A stretch of 64,000 bases of DNA, taken from NCBI GenBank assembly GCA_035041965.1, contig JAPYMA010001437.1:1-64000 (forward strand). Reading direction: 5' to 3'. This DNA is from Anisakis pegreffii. Lineage: Eukaryota; Nematoda; Chromadorea; Rhabditida; Anisakidae. This document shows positions 1-11,753 of this stretch, one piece after another. The translations under genes and the position numbers were made by a program. Each line of letters starts with the position of its first letter. The stretch's first letter is position 1. The notes beneath the pieces were generated by a model, which did not search any database, was not told the DNA's origin, and saw nothing but the letters and a program-made list of their open reading frames with translations.

Positions 1-90
1 ATTGTACTTCGTTCATTTCACCGTTTGTGGGTGTTTAACCGTTTTCGCATTTATCGTGAAACACTTTCGCGTTTTTCGTGCGCCGCTTCA
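1..90. other. Left-edge sequence outside the inverted duplication
   Basis: These bases have no counterpart on the right side of the window. The shared sequence starts at 91 (acagcctttag) and its mirror ends at 26054, beyond which the right side continues with unrelated bases. I see no gene here. It marks the outer limit of the left arm, but 90 bases are too few to tell an allelic indel from a different chromosome. Confidence 0.7.
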
Positions 91-1808
91 ACAGCCTTTA
101 GTGGATATTCATGATGAGTATGTGCGCCCCCTGTCTACGGCAAAAAATACCGTTAATGACAACAAGTACCGCTACCAATTCGACCGAAGTTATCACAGAC
201 GAACGCCCTGTTCATTTAGGATGAAACAATTCAAGAGTCATCTGAATGTGCAGAAACACATCCAGATGCATTATCTGCATTCAGAACTGATCTCTAACTT
301 TTACGTTTCATCGCATTATGATACCTGAACACATTCTGAATAAGTTACTAAATTTGCTGTGCATGACTCATTTTATTGTTCATGTAGAACAGAGTTTCTC
401 ATAGGGGGTGATATTACCCATTTTTGGTAATTTGGAGGTGTCGTAGGAAGTAACGGGGGTGATCGGGAAATTGGTATTTCGTGCAGTTGCTATGTTATGA
501 TAGAACGCCACTGTGACAGTGTTTTTTCACTTGGGTATGTAAATGCGATTAGTTCATGGCAACACTCTTCTTCCTCCTATTTTCTCAGTATCATTAGCTC
601 ATCCGAGCTAATGATGCTGATAAAGTCTGTTTAGTCACAAATGTTTCGTAAGTTGCTCAATATATTGGCTTCAATATCGAGTATCTCTTATCAACACTGG
701 GGATTGATTGAGAGAAGATAATATTTGGTGTTGTTTTGTTATGATGAAACGCCATTATAATGGTACTCGTTTTTATCCTATTTTCTGAGTATCTTTAGTT
801 CGTTTAGGCCTGAACAAAAGTCAGAAATATCTTGTAGATGCTTCAGTATATTGGCTGACATCGTCACTCATGAGCAATAAGAACTGATTGATCTTTTTGA
901 TACGACAGAAAGATCATTGGTTTGGTGTAGGACGATGGAGTATTTCTGAATTTGATGATATCGATTTCTTTTTTCAATTTCCACAATTTGCAATTCTTCT
1001 GTCACTTATAAATGTCTTTCCAACCGGTATAATGCTTCTTCCGTGATCAAAGACAACATTTCTTATGATGTTAATGACTGAAATGCTTGAAAAGTAGAAT
1101 GGGAATGTGAATAAATGGGAATACAGATGGGAATGGAATGGGAATACAGACCTAATGTACCTGTCGCATCTCAAAACGCTCGATAGTTCAAATTTATTTT
1201 CATCCTGGCGATGAATTTTTATTTATTCATCAACCATCACCTTGATGGAATGATTGCTCTTCTGTTCATCTCGAAGATAATTCCTCAAGCGTTTATTGCA
1301 TCTTCATTCTTCGTGAGTAATTGAACTTGTTATTAGATTCCATTTTTTATCGCTGAAGAATCTTTTTTCATTGCTTTTCGTTTTTGATTGCCGACGTTCA
1401 CGTTGTTTCTGCAGTTGATAAATAAAGTTTTAAAAATACTTGTTCCATTCCAGAAAATTAATTTCTTTCACGCCACTGAGGAATTTCTGGATCGGTTTCC
1501 GTTTTCTTCCCGATGTTACGTAGAAATTGTAAGTTTTTGTATCAGGAAGAGGGAGGAGGTAGGTAACGGTGGCGTGCCAGATCAGCAAATTAGGTAGTGG
1601 AACACCCGAGCGTGAGAACCACTGATCTAGAATGTATTCTGATTCTGCATGTTAGAGATTCATTTTTGTATTTCATTTTGTGTGCATTTTGAACGTTTAT
1701 TTTTTAAAATAGCGTTGTGTGTTGAATTTTCATCTTTCATAAATATGATAACTTTATTTGCAATTCGTTCTTTCGTTACTGCGCCACTGCCACTACATTT
1801 CACCAATA

Positions 1809-2160
1809 TTCTCATTCCGGCGAGGTGCTCTCTGAAAAAGTTTCCCAAGATCTTCGAACTGAGATTGGAAACTCAGAGAGATTTTCATGCGCTTCAAAAC
1901 GTATCTCTTCGATTTCCCCAACAAGCTTTCCATCATACCGCAATCACGCGTCATATGTTCAACCGTCACTACATTTCATCAGTATTCTCACTTCGGCGAG
2001 GTGATCTCTGAAAAAGGTTTTCCAAGATCTTCAAACTTACTATTAGAGCGGAATCTCATAGAGATTTTCATGCGCATGATTTTCATTACCACGCTGCGTA
2101 TGATTTGTCATGAGATTTGGTTTACACTATCTCAAATACTTCCATTGCTTCACTGTGGCG
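1809..2160. repeat. 176-bp direct tandem duplication in left arm
   Basis: The motif around ctctgaaaaagtttcccaag appears at about 1830 and again at about 2006, with a period of 176 bases starting at the ttctca words at 1809 and 1985. Both units continue with a similar gagattttcatgcgc segment. The pair recurs inverted in the right arm at about 23990-24340. A third, more diverged copy stands at 26094-26415 in the same orientation as this one. Confidence 0.8.
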
Positions 2161-2217
2161 ACATGTCTTTCATATGTCTCGCACACATTTCGCACATAAA
2201 ATGGCTCTACGACATGT
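2157..2217 (-). repeat. Dispersed about 60-bp motif bounded by acatgtc/gacatgt, copy 1
   Basis: The segment runs from gcgacatgtctttcatatg to gctctacgacatgt. It is the reverse complement of 4683-4745, with a handful of differences. The pair flanks the unrecognised gene in inverted orientation. The surrounding 200 bases are rich in related words such as gaaagacat and cacacattt. I cannot tell whether these are transposon termini or two independent copies of a small non-autonomous element. Confidence 0.6.
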
Positions 2218-2613
2218 TTTTCGTATGTCGTACACACGATTTAATCATAATTATTCACATACATGAAAGACATAAGCAAAATTAGTGTAACGCATATCGA
2301 AGACATAAATGGGTGTGTGAAAGACATACGAGTCGGCGAACAGGTGTCGTCGCTATGTCGCAATTATAAGCAAACTGTGTCGCATGACGTAGTACGTATG
2401 ACATCCGAAAACATATAGCACCATCGTTTCAAAACGAGTGCTCCTGAATCTGTAATTCTTGGCTTAGTGTCATACGGCTCAACAGTAAGCGACCACGTGA
2501 AATTCATTTATTTTAAATAATTTTTAATAGTAAGTTGTTTTTTAAATCATTTTGCGCTACAGCCGGTTTTTTCCGTTGAATTGTACTTGTATGTTCCTGT
2601 ATGTTCCCGTTTT

Positions 2614-4060
2614 ATGCGTTTAGTAGTATGTCTTAAAACAACAATGTCGAGAAAACCCGTCGTGAACATTGTGGAATACAGTGATACTGACAGAATGCAA
2701 TATATGCCTAGCATAATCTCACACCATTTACTAAATTATATTGAAATTTTCAGTACAAATCTGATTATCAAGGTTTGTCGCAATATCATGTCGATGTCTT
2801 GCTCAGAAATCTCGAAAGAAAGAGTCAGGACCACAAAGGTCTTATCAAGGCACCAGCTGCGCATAGCTCAGGGTCTGCCACCATCGAGACGAGGTGATGA
2901 TGAGTGTAATACGAAAAGAGCAAGAAAAGAGGCGGGAAGTGGAAACGAGGTAACGAAACAGATGAGAAACGGCGCGCTTGATCCCGTGGTTATCGGGAGT
3001 GAAATTTCGACAACGGTCACCCCAGAAGACTTCGAGGTATGGATATTGTTTATTTTCTGGCAAAAAATGCAGTATATGTTTCGAGAGTAATTGAACTGAA
3101 TATATGATTTCCTCAATTTATGTGAAATTTTTGGTTACCTTGAGGGCTTCAATTCAGAGTACTATGAAACAGCACATAAGAACGCCCGCGGTGATCGACC
3201 TCGTAAAAATGCGAAACAGCGGCGCGGTGCTTCTCTCAAACATCAACGTGGTTGTGTCGGATGAGACAGTGCCGGAGAGCGTGCGACAACTGTGCGTATC
3301 AATGAGGGCATTTGTTAATTCTGTTATCGGCGTCACGTGTGTGGAGAATCAAAATACGGCATACGTAATAGATGATATTTCGAAAATGCATGAGCGTTTT
3401 TCTGGAGTATCGCCATCAGCCGAGGTTAATGCTTTCTTCGTTATCTTTGAGGGAGTATACTCTCATGGTTAGTGATATGGATTCCAGTGAAGTCGAGGAA
3501 ATTAGAAATATCTGATTTGCACTTGATTTTACAGGATGATTTCACCTTCGATGCCACGAGAATAAAGGAATCATATGACGTTGATTTGGAAATTGGAGAT
3601 GAAATAAAACGTGTTTCACTTCGGGATCTTCTCAGTGACTATGGGAATAGCGGAGGACAAGTTATGGACGTTACGTCATCGGATATAATTGCGCCATATA
3701 CGCGATTCGTTTACGACAAGGTAATATTAGGCTTTAGAGGTTCATCTGTTCAGAATTGACGACTTTGAACAGTTCAGATATTCGGTGAGCATTGCGCTCG
3801 TTTCACAATCTGCAAGACGAAGAGTAGAAAGGAATTGGAGCGCGTGCCACCGCACTTGACCAACGGATTGCTGAGTAAGTTCATTTATATTTTCCCTCTT
3901 GGAATATCGTAACTATTATTCCTGATGGATTGTATTTCCAGATTTGTTTTTGGACGGTTTCGCAATTCCGCATGATTCCTTGCTTCAAAACGCTAAGCAG
4001 CAGGACATGCGACAATCAATAATTAAGAAAATGGCTGCGAGAGGGCGTCAGTTTTTGTAA
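2614..4060 (+). CDS. Unrecognised multi-exon protein, left copy
   Basis: I do not recognise this protein. The exons I infer are 2614-3036, 3158-3424, 3535-3720, 3778-3874 and 3942-4060. All have consistent phase and GT/AG borders and give about 363 residues. The first exon has a basic, polar stretch (PSRRGDDECNTKRARKEAGS) that could be a nuclear-localisation region. The later exons give a compact mixed domain with DLLSDYGNSGGQVMDV and end KKMAARGRQFL. I chose the ATG at 2614 because the ATG at 2644 is ACG in the right copy. The stop at 4058 overlaps a strong GTAAGT donor. Splicing to an acceptor at 4950 would add about 27 residues, ending at 5035. A weaker GTCAGT donor joined to the same acceptor gives a longer tail. 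No membrane span or signal peptide is evident. The gene reads towards the telomere, upstream of GID8. Confidence 0.65.
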
Positions 4061-4682
4061 GTTTATCTTTCATTTTTTAAATTATAACAAATGACAATTC
4101 GTTTGTGTCTCGCATTATATTTTGTAAAAAGAGATCTTCAGTTTATTGGATAAGTATATGATGCACACGAAGTCACAATTGCTGCTATTCTCTTTTGTTT
4201 AGTTCGTATAAACGAAGAAGTACTGGGGATTGTGGTATCACATGCGACCCGAAAAGTGAATAGTAGTTTCGCAGTTGGTCGCTCGGTTCTCTCAGCTCAT
4301 CTCAGTTTCGATTCGGTATCTGTTGATTTTGTTAATGATTCGATGATTTCATTACCACTGATTCCTATGCGTGTTTTTCGATACCGGGTGCATTATCTGT
4401 TCACGCCTTTCAAATCGTTCCCTTGTTGTTAATGCTCATTTCATGTTGATGATGTTGATCTCATTTGATACCTTTCGAAGCATTACATTAATGCTCATTG
4501 ATATTGATTCAAGCCTCTCATTACTACAAACTCTGTTTCATCGTTTCTCATTACATTCTTCGTTTTCTCAATTTTTTTTGCAATTTTCCATCTCTATTTT
4601 CTCTTATTCTATTTCTATTTTCTCTATTTCTTCGTTTCTTATGACAACAAAGCTAATTTATTATAATAAAGCTGTTTTAAAC

Positions 4683-4745
4683 ATGTCGTGGAGCCATTTT
4701 ATGTGCAAAATGTGTGTGAAATATATGAAAGACATGTCGCCGAAA
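4683..4745 (+). repeat. Dispersed about 60-bp motif, copy 2
   Basis: This is the inverted partner of 2157-2217, reading acatgtcgtggagccatttt to the gaaagacatgtcgcc end. It lies about 620 bases downstream of the last confident exon of the unrecognised gene, possibly inside a final intron. Mirror copies exist in the right arm at about 21413-21475 and 23950-24010. Confidence 0.6.
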
Positions 4746-5679
4746 CTTTGGAGTGAGTACACAATTTACGCACAAATGAGTGAAAATGTGTGCACTCAGG
4801 ACGCATTTTGCACAAACTTGCTTATGACTTTCACAGATTTTGACTGTGTTTCACACGCATTTCGCTATGTCACGCAAATCTAAGATTACACGGCTATTTT
4901 GTGTACGGATATCGCCAACATTTTTGGATACTAACTTAAGAGATTTTCAGCGACATTAACGTACACAATTCAACATCACGGCCGTTCCCATGCGCTCCTC
5001 GGTATCCTGAAGCAGTCGCACGAATTTCTCAGTGATCACGAGTGCGTGGCTACGGATATGCGCCAACGTAAATGTATGTCGACCGTGTGATTGATTATTG
5101 CATGACTGTTGATATTATTATTTTATTATCGTATGATCTCATGTATTATGATTTTATTGTTCGATCAGTTTTATTCAAGAATGTGTATTACTTCGCGTCG
5201 TTGTCTTTCAAATATTTATTTCTGTTTCAATAGTAATAATGGATTTCTTTTTGCGTTTATATGAAAGGGTTTCTACGGAGTGAAAGATAAGTCAATTTGA
5301 CCTACCTGAGGTATTCACTGACAGCGCAGGAAATCAAGTGAGCTGCTAGTTATAGTGACAGCTCCTTACATATCTTAATTAATGGAAACATTGCTAATGT
5401 ACCGCATCCTGTTGCGGCTAATCAGAAGACGTAGCCACAAGCTTGTCTCGAGGTCCACCCCAGCTAGAGTTATCTTGAACACGGGCAAACTTGAAGTACA
5501 GTTCAGGCGTTTGTTTGCATCCTACTCGTGATGAATATGACAGATCGTAAAATATCGAGTAATATGCCTTTTATAATACAATATTTCATAATATGTTTTA
5601 TAATAAAATGATGAACATGTGTTGCAACTAAGCCCTCTTTTTTGCCCCTTGACTGATATCAAACTCTGTCGAATAATTT

Positions 5680-5756
5680 GGATCGACGCGGATTCGAATT
5701 CACGCCTTCTGAACAGATCAGATCCTGAAAGCATTACACCCGTACACTATCGACCC
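5680..5756 (-). pseudogene. tRNA-like element (decayed), left copy
   Basis: Read on the minus strand, the 77 bases begin GGGTCGA and end TCGATCC, a full 7-bp acceptor stem with one G-T pair. A D-arm follows with A-box-like TAGTGTACGGG, then a TTCGAAT T-loop. The T-stem does not pair (GTGAA against CCGCG) and no clean 5-bp anticodon stem with a 7-base loop can be drawn. I read it as a tRNA pseudogene or the head of a tRNA-derived element, not a working tRNA. Confidence 0.4.
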
Positions 5757-6249
5757 TTTGCTCAAGCATTTCCTTTTGATTTCAGTACTATCTTGTACTA
5801 TCAACTTTGCATGCTGGCTTTACGCGCTAGTCGTGACATCATGCGTACGCATCGCTCAAAAGTCGAAGTCGAACCGAAACGAAGTTTCTTGGTCGATGAT
5901 GCGCATTAAAATAACATAGTTCGGATTGGTTGCGGAGGATTTGTCGTACAGCCGATATATGGCATTGATTTCTTTTTCAGATCAGATGCTCCTTTTGGAA
6001 AATAAGTTTCTAAAATCTGCATCCATACGTAAGGTGCGGTGTGTGAATCCGTTAATAGGAAATTTTAAGCTTATCTTATCGATGGATGGGGTGTAATTGA
6101 TGCTTTGTGGAACTCCTTCGAGTTTATGTTTATGTTTAGGAGAGTTTGAGCGCGTCGTCAATTCTCGGTTGCTGATTTCGCCTTATATTGAAATGTTGTT
6201 TCAGATTTGAATCAGAAATCAGAAAAGCGCAACAAACCCACGGCTGATC

Positions 6250-7838
6250 ATGTCAGGGGATAGCGATATGATGGGTGCTTCGGTATCAGGACTCACTGAC
6301 TTTCTATCATGGGAACCATCAACCCCGTCGGTACCGAATCGTTCGGTGGATTTGGAAGAGGATAACGTCGGATGGTTTCAGCGTTATCAGAATCTCTCAG
6401 CAGATCAAATATCGTATGTTTCGTTCCCTTGTAATTTTATAAACCTTTGAATCAGTTTATGAAAAATTTTCTTGAATCACTAATGTTCCTTTGTAGAAAA
6501 ACATCTGCTTTCATTTGACATCAGATGCCAGCTTGAATTGATGTTTAGACTGACTTCGATTAAGTAGATTCGGGATGTTCAGATTATGCAGAGTTATGAT
6601 TTCAAAGTGCATTTGCTTATTTGTTCTGAAAATTACTTAGAAGTTAGGTGTAACGTGGAGTTAGGTGTTATACTTTAAAGTGTTGCGATGCTTATATACG
6701 AACTCTCTTGCACGTTGAGTGTCAGTGTCGGTTAAGAGTATATTCTGAAGTGAACTAAGTTGTGTTTATTGAATGCCGATAAAAACGATTCAACTTCATT
6801 AAGAAAATACATCTCTTCAATTGCACTAAGAATGTGATTTCAGTAGAGCTGATATGAAGGAACTGGTTGTTGATTATCTGATAGCCGAAGGCTATAGAGA
6901 GGCAGCAGAGTTGTTGTGTAGTGATGCTGGCATACCATTTCCACAGAATGCGGTTGAGAACCTGGATGCGCGAATGGCCATTCGAGACGCTATCATTGAT
7001 GGACGGGTGGGCAATTAATCTGAACATTTGTTCTTCGTTCAGTTTCGATGTTATCATCAAGGAGAATACGTTTCTGTGTTCATTATAAGCTTTGGATGGA
7101 TAAAAGTGGAATCGTAGTCGTATTTAAATGCATGAACGTTATAGATTGAGGATGCCATTCGAAAAGTAAACGATTTAGTGCCGGATCTATTGGACGATAA
7201 TTCTCTTCTGCATTTGCAACTTCTGCAGCAACATCTCATTGAACTGATTAGAGAGAAAAAGGTATCATTCAGATTTTTATTACTTCTGTTGAAGTCTCTT
7301 TGAAATGATCGTTTTTACATTCTCGAAACAGTTCTGAATGTGAATCAGTACGATTTTATCAAGGTTGAAGAATCGTTGAAATTTGCCGAGGAGTATTTGG
7401 TCGAGAAATGTGAGGAACACCCGGAAATGCAGGAAAAATTGGAGAAAACATTTGCATTGTTGGCGTTCGACAAACCTGAAAACTCGCCGTTCGCATCACT
7501 CATGGAACTGACACATCGGCAGATGGTTGGTTGTTGATTTGTTATCGAATAGTTGCTTATTAGTAGCAGTCATTAGTAGTGCACTCATATTTTGATGACA
7601 TTTTTTTTTGATTATCGGAGGGTGGGATGAGTCTGCTTGTTTCAAGAAGTTCATCTGCGAGGGTTTGAAGGTTGCAACCGATGTGAATAGCGCTGTGCTG
7701 AAAGCACTGCACAAACCGGCAATACCACGCATAGAGGCATTGTTCCGTATGATGGTATGGGCAAATCAACAGCTGACGCGTCATGATGATGCACCTGAAC
7801 CACCCGATGCGCTGAATAAAATGTTCATGGAGCAGTAA
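6250..7838 (+). CDS. GID8: GID8-like subunit of the CTLH/GID E3 ubiquitin ligase, left copy
   Basis: The five exons are 6250-6413, 6844-7006, 7145-7261, 7349-7525 and 7671-7838. All join in phase and give 262 residues, close to the family size of about 230 plus a longer N-terminus. Residues from about 54 (RADMKELVVDYLIAEGYRE) form a LisH motif. The CTLH region follows (DLLDDNSLLHLQLLQQHLIE), then a CRA domain with FALLAFDKPENSPF and VATDVNSAVL. In yeast and animals GID8 is a scaffold that helps join the RING-bearing module to the substrate-receptor side of the CTLH complex. That role is inferred from the family. The first-exon extension (MSGDSDMMGASVSG...) is serine-rich and specific to this gene. 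The gene reads towards the telomere, about 4 kb from the array. Confidence 0.92.
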
Positions 7839-10800
7839 TTCTATCATCATTACCAGTTTTTTCTATTGTTTTAACGTTCCCTTAACGAAGCATTCATTTA
7901 TTCATGTTGTTGTCAATCGCATACTGATAAGTAATGTTGATTGTTTTCAACCCGTGAGAAGTGCCGATTTGAAGAAGCAGACTTTTCGGTATTATTCAAT
8001 TGCATTATCTGAATTGAACGTATCCCAGTGTGCTTCTGTATTAGCCGCATGAAAGAAACTGGTGCGAGCTTCTTCAATGTTTATCTATATATGAACATTA
8101 TCTGCCTTTAGTATTTATTTTTACTTATTGTTACTTTTCGGTAGTTTATTTGTAGTGTATTCATTTCAGTTTCATTTGTTCATCATTTATACGTACTGTC
8201 GCCTATTCCATAACATTTTTGTAAATACTTTTAATTCAATAATAAATATACTCATACTGCAATCGAGTTCAGTTCCCCATGAATACATTGCATTTGAGAA
8301 AACATTTAGCTGCTTTCAAGAGATAAACTCATCCGAAGAAGCAGCAGATGATAAGAGATGAACGAACTCATTGTCATCAACAGCAAGTAATGTGCGAGTT
8401 ACTATTGTAGATTAGATGTGAAGAAGTGTAGAATTTCATTCATTCATTCATATGTGAGTTGTTTGATTTAACTAAATGATTAGTTGATGATTCTATGTCT
8501 TTGACTTGAAGTTGTTGGTGGAAACGAATTAAATCTGTCATGCTAAATGTTTATTTTTGTGAATGCAGCCAAATTCAAGCGAATAATATTGGCCAGATAT
8601 ACTTATAAAATGATTACCAATCGAATGAATGAATTCCCGAATACATTGTTGTGAAACAAATAATAAGTAATAAAAATATGAACTTGTTAAGGATTTTCAT
8701 GCTGAATATTTATTGTCAAACAAATTCAAATGACATCAGTGTCGTAATATTCAGAACCTGGAAAATCCAATAATGTTAAGAAATGATACTGTCACAGTGC
8801 AAACCTGAGAACAGCGTTAATTTGCAGATGGTGATCATAATACTACACAAGTAATGCACAAAGGTTCTGTATATTGAAATGTGCATTGCCGACCAACTGA
8901 TTGTGAGATTCCTTCAAAAACTTACTAATAGCTATTTCGTTGAACGTAAGAAAAATCGCCTGACAATGTACATAAATTTTATGAAACAAGAGATTGTGGG
9001 GAATCCGATGGTGTGAGGAAACGACTATGTTAAAGAACAAATTTAAGAACAGCGATATTTTGATTATGAGAGTTTTCATTGATCACTCTTTTCAAGCAAA
9101 TCAGGATTGCGATTTGCACATCTTCACGACGAGAATAAAGCCACAAGTAAGATTATCGATCTAGTGAAGCGACACGAAAATTCATACAATAACTTATCAA
9201 TTTACGTACTCTAATTAACAAACAGTATTCTTTGATAATGCTGCTCAGTGCTGCTATAATATTGAAACAGTTTCCACAAGCGCGAATAGCATCATCAATA
9301 GAGGTGATTGTTTCTGATTATATATACACAGAGGATCAACATTTTCATGAAATGACTGAAAATCGCACGGTAAAGTTATCAGTTACGAGAAACTGTTTAA
9401 TAGAATTAGTGATATTCGGTTAAATTCATGGACTAGAGCGATCTTAGGATTCGTGGAAGAATTTGTTATGATGATAAATAGCCCCATCAAAGTAGTGATG
9501 CTTGAAAGAAGCGCAGTTATTCATTCAGTGAACCATTACGAGTAGATGGTGAAAGTTAATGAAAAATTGAAGCTATTGAATATTCTTTGAGGATTTCAGA
9601 CGTATTGTCACCGATAGAGAGCAAACACAATTATCCAGGATTGGTTTTTTCAGAAAGATCTAAAATTTAGTCGTGAAATTCCTAGATAGGACGTTTTGAA
9701 TTTTTTGTTTACATCGAACATTTGAAGGAAGAGGTACGCAAGTGAGAGGATACTCTTTTTTTCAAATGGTTTTGTTGTCATAGTTTATTTAAGTTATTAC
9801 TAGCAATGCCATTAATACAATCACGGCTTCGATTACCACTTCATTAGCTGGATTAAGCAAATTCCTATCATTGACCTCACTTCCACTTGAGCATGGAACA
9901 TCGCTTGACGTTTTTTTGATGTGATGCATTCAGAAGCCTATTGCGACATTCCATTGTATTGACAATACATTGGTGTAAGAAGTTTCGATCTCTGATCAAC
10001 TATCTCAAATTGTATCATCAAAAGGAAGACTGGATTTCGAACCGTTGCCTTTGCTGGAGGCTAGAGCTTGAGCATATCTATTCCAAGTAATGATATTTGA
10101 TTGTTTTGATTTGTTCAGTAGTATCATCATCAGCTTGAATCAAGAAGAGACGTATGTGAAAGAATGATTGATACAATTCATACGTTCAACACATTCAATT
10201 TCAAAGCATTCAAATCGTTCTGATTAGCAAATCGCCTTCTAGCATTGCAGTAGTTAAGGACAATTTGCACAAAACTGCTGAATGAATAATATAAAGTATC
10301 TCAGCACACATATATCGAAATGACCGACAATATCCGAACAGTGAGCAAAACCATCACATAACATTTGTTCTTTTCTGAAACTCGAGAATCTAATGGTTCA
10401 GAGAAAAAGACACGTTACCATGGAATCTTGATGGTACAGTTAGACTAAAGATGGTGATCTTGAAATTGCAAATTCTTCATGCACGCATTGCCAGTTGATC
10501 AATGGGCAAACAATATGTAGGATCGAGCTGCTCAGATACGTGAGATGGCTTCAGAAAATCATCAACGCTTCTTGGAGTAAGCAAAACAGCCCGGAAACGT
10601 AGATAATCTTGAAAGTGGAGAATCTCATGAAATCGATGTACGAAAAAACGACCACGTTATTGGGCAAATTTGAAGACACGGTTAGTTTCAAGATGGTCAC
10701 CCTAATGCAGGTAACAGTAATGATAGTGATGAATCATCATGGTCATTGCAAAGTCGCCGGGATAAGCACAAATATGAGGCATAAAACCAATCCCTATATC

Positions 10801-11753
10801 AGAATCATATCAGAATTATTCGAACCGTCCGATTCAGCGGAACGTCTACATTCAGAAAAACATTATTTTGTTGAACAATTACTCTTCATTGAGGAGACAA
10901 TTATTTTCTTAATGTTATACACTTTTCCACCTTCAAACCTACCGTACTTTCAGGTTTGCCCAACAACATATCAACTCAACTATTGTAAATCCAGCACATT
11001 CTCTAGATTCAGAAAACATATTTTGTGGTATTTATTGAGGAGATACAGCTATTTTATTAAAGCTATCTCGACTAGCGAAGTGACACTCATTGATATACTA
11101 CATTATACGTTGATCGCTCGCTATAGATCGATCTACACGTCAATACAGGAGTAGCGAACGTCAATAAAGGGGTCTTTAGAATGTACAACTAAAGAATACT
11201 TTCAAACACAGAATGCCCAATAAGAAACCAATTGTGCGGTTAATAACCAAGTCACGCTTACGACTGATATAATACAGTTGAATGCAATTATAAGCGTACG
11301 TTTACATCTGTTAAAGATCCTCAAATTACGAAAAAGTATTACGTTAAAGTTCAACTAAAAATCCTCTAGATTGACGACTTTAGGTAGATTGACCGGGGAT
11401 CATCTGTTCTGCATCGCAACAAATTTATCGTTCTTTCTTCACGTTATCAAAATGTGATAATGGCGGCGGACGGGAAAACATCTGATAATGTCACGAAACG
11501 TTTAATTAATGAATTTTTGTTGGTTCAAGCCAGTATTCCCAAGTACTCAACATCACAAATGAATTCTCGGCACATAGTGCGAGGAACAATAAATAAACTA
11601 ATAAATTATGTAGTTGACACCTATTTGCATTCACCGTATAAATGTCGGTTAATAAATTGAACTACCTCAAGAAAGCCAACAGCATAAGCAAATAATAAGC
11701 GTCCAATTCACTGAACAGACGAAACAGTTTTTCACCATAATAAAACTAAATGT
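7839..11753. other. Left subtelomeric stretch without a clear gene
   Basis: About 3.9 kb downstream of GID8. AATAAA-like words near 8239 could serve GID8 3'-end formation. The longest frame (10609-11154) starts without ATG and is disrupted by an indel in the right copy, so it is not supported. The only conserved short frame is at 11460-11660. No tandem satellite is visible before the telomere. Confidence 0.6.
11460..11660 (+). CDS. Small conserved ORF of unknown function, left copy
   Basis: An ATG in a good context (gtgataATGGCGGCGGAC) opens a 66-residue frame, MAADGKTSDNVTKRLINEF..., ending at TAA 11658. The mirror frame in the right arm encodes the same residues. The N-terminus looks like a genuine protein start, but I recognise no family. 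Identity between arms this similar is weak evidence for coding. It could be a lone first exon or chance. Confidence 0.3.
   Translation: MAADGKTSDNVTKRLINEFLLVQASIPKYSTSQMNSRHIVRGTINKLINYVVDTYLHSPYKCRLIN

Larger units (their letters stand above)
4061..6249. other. Left-arm intergenic stretch with possible last exon and tRNA-like remnant
   Basis: Apart from the inverted motif at 4683-4745, the possible terminal exon at 4951-5035 (preceded by ctaac and agattttcag) and the tRNA-like element at 5680-5756, I see no supported gene. The frames at 4371-4883 and 5619-5909 are T-rich or cross the repeats, and I do not take them as coding. Confidence 0.5.

Noticed and set aside
4371..4883. 170-codon frame rich in Ser/Phe/Ile
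   Set aside because: It is T-rich low-complexity sequence that runs into the dispersed 60-bp motif, with no recognisable domain.
10025..10090. tRNA-like words (ggttcgaaatcc on the minus strand)
   Set aside because: Only about 60 bases can be folded, the acceptor stem has mismatches and the anticodon loop lacks the U33-equivalent, so it is not a tRNA.
10609..11154. 181-codon frame near the telomere
   Set aside because: It starts at a non-ATG codon, and the mirror copy is cut short by an insertion of several bases, so the frame is not maintained.
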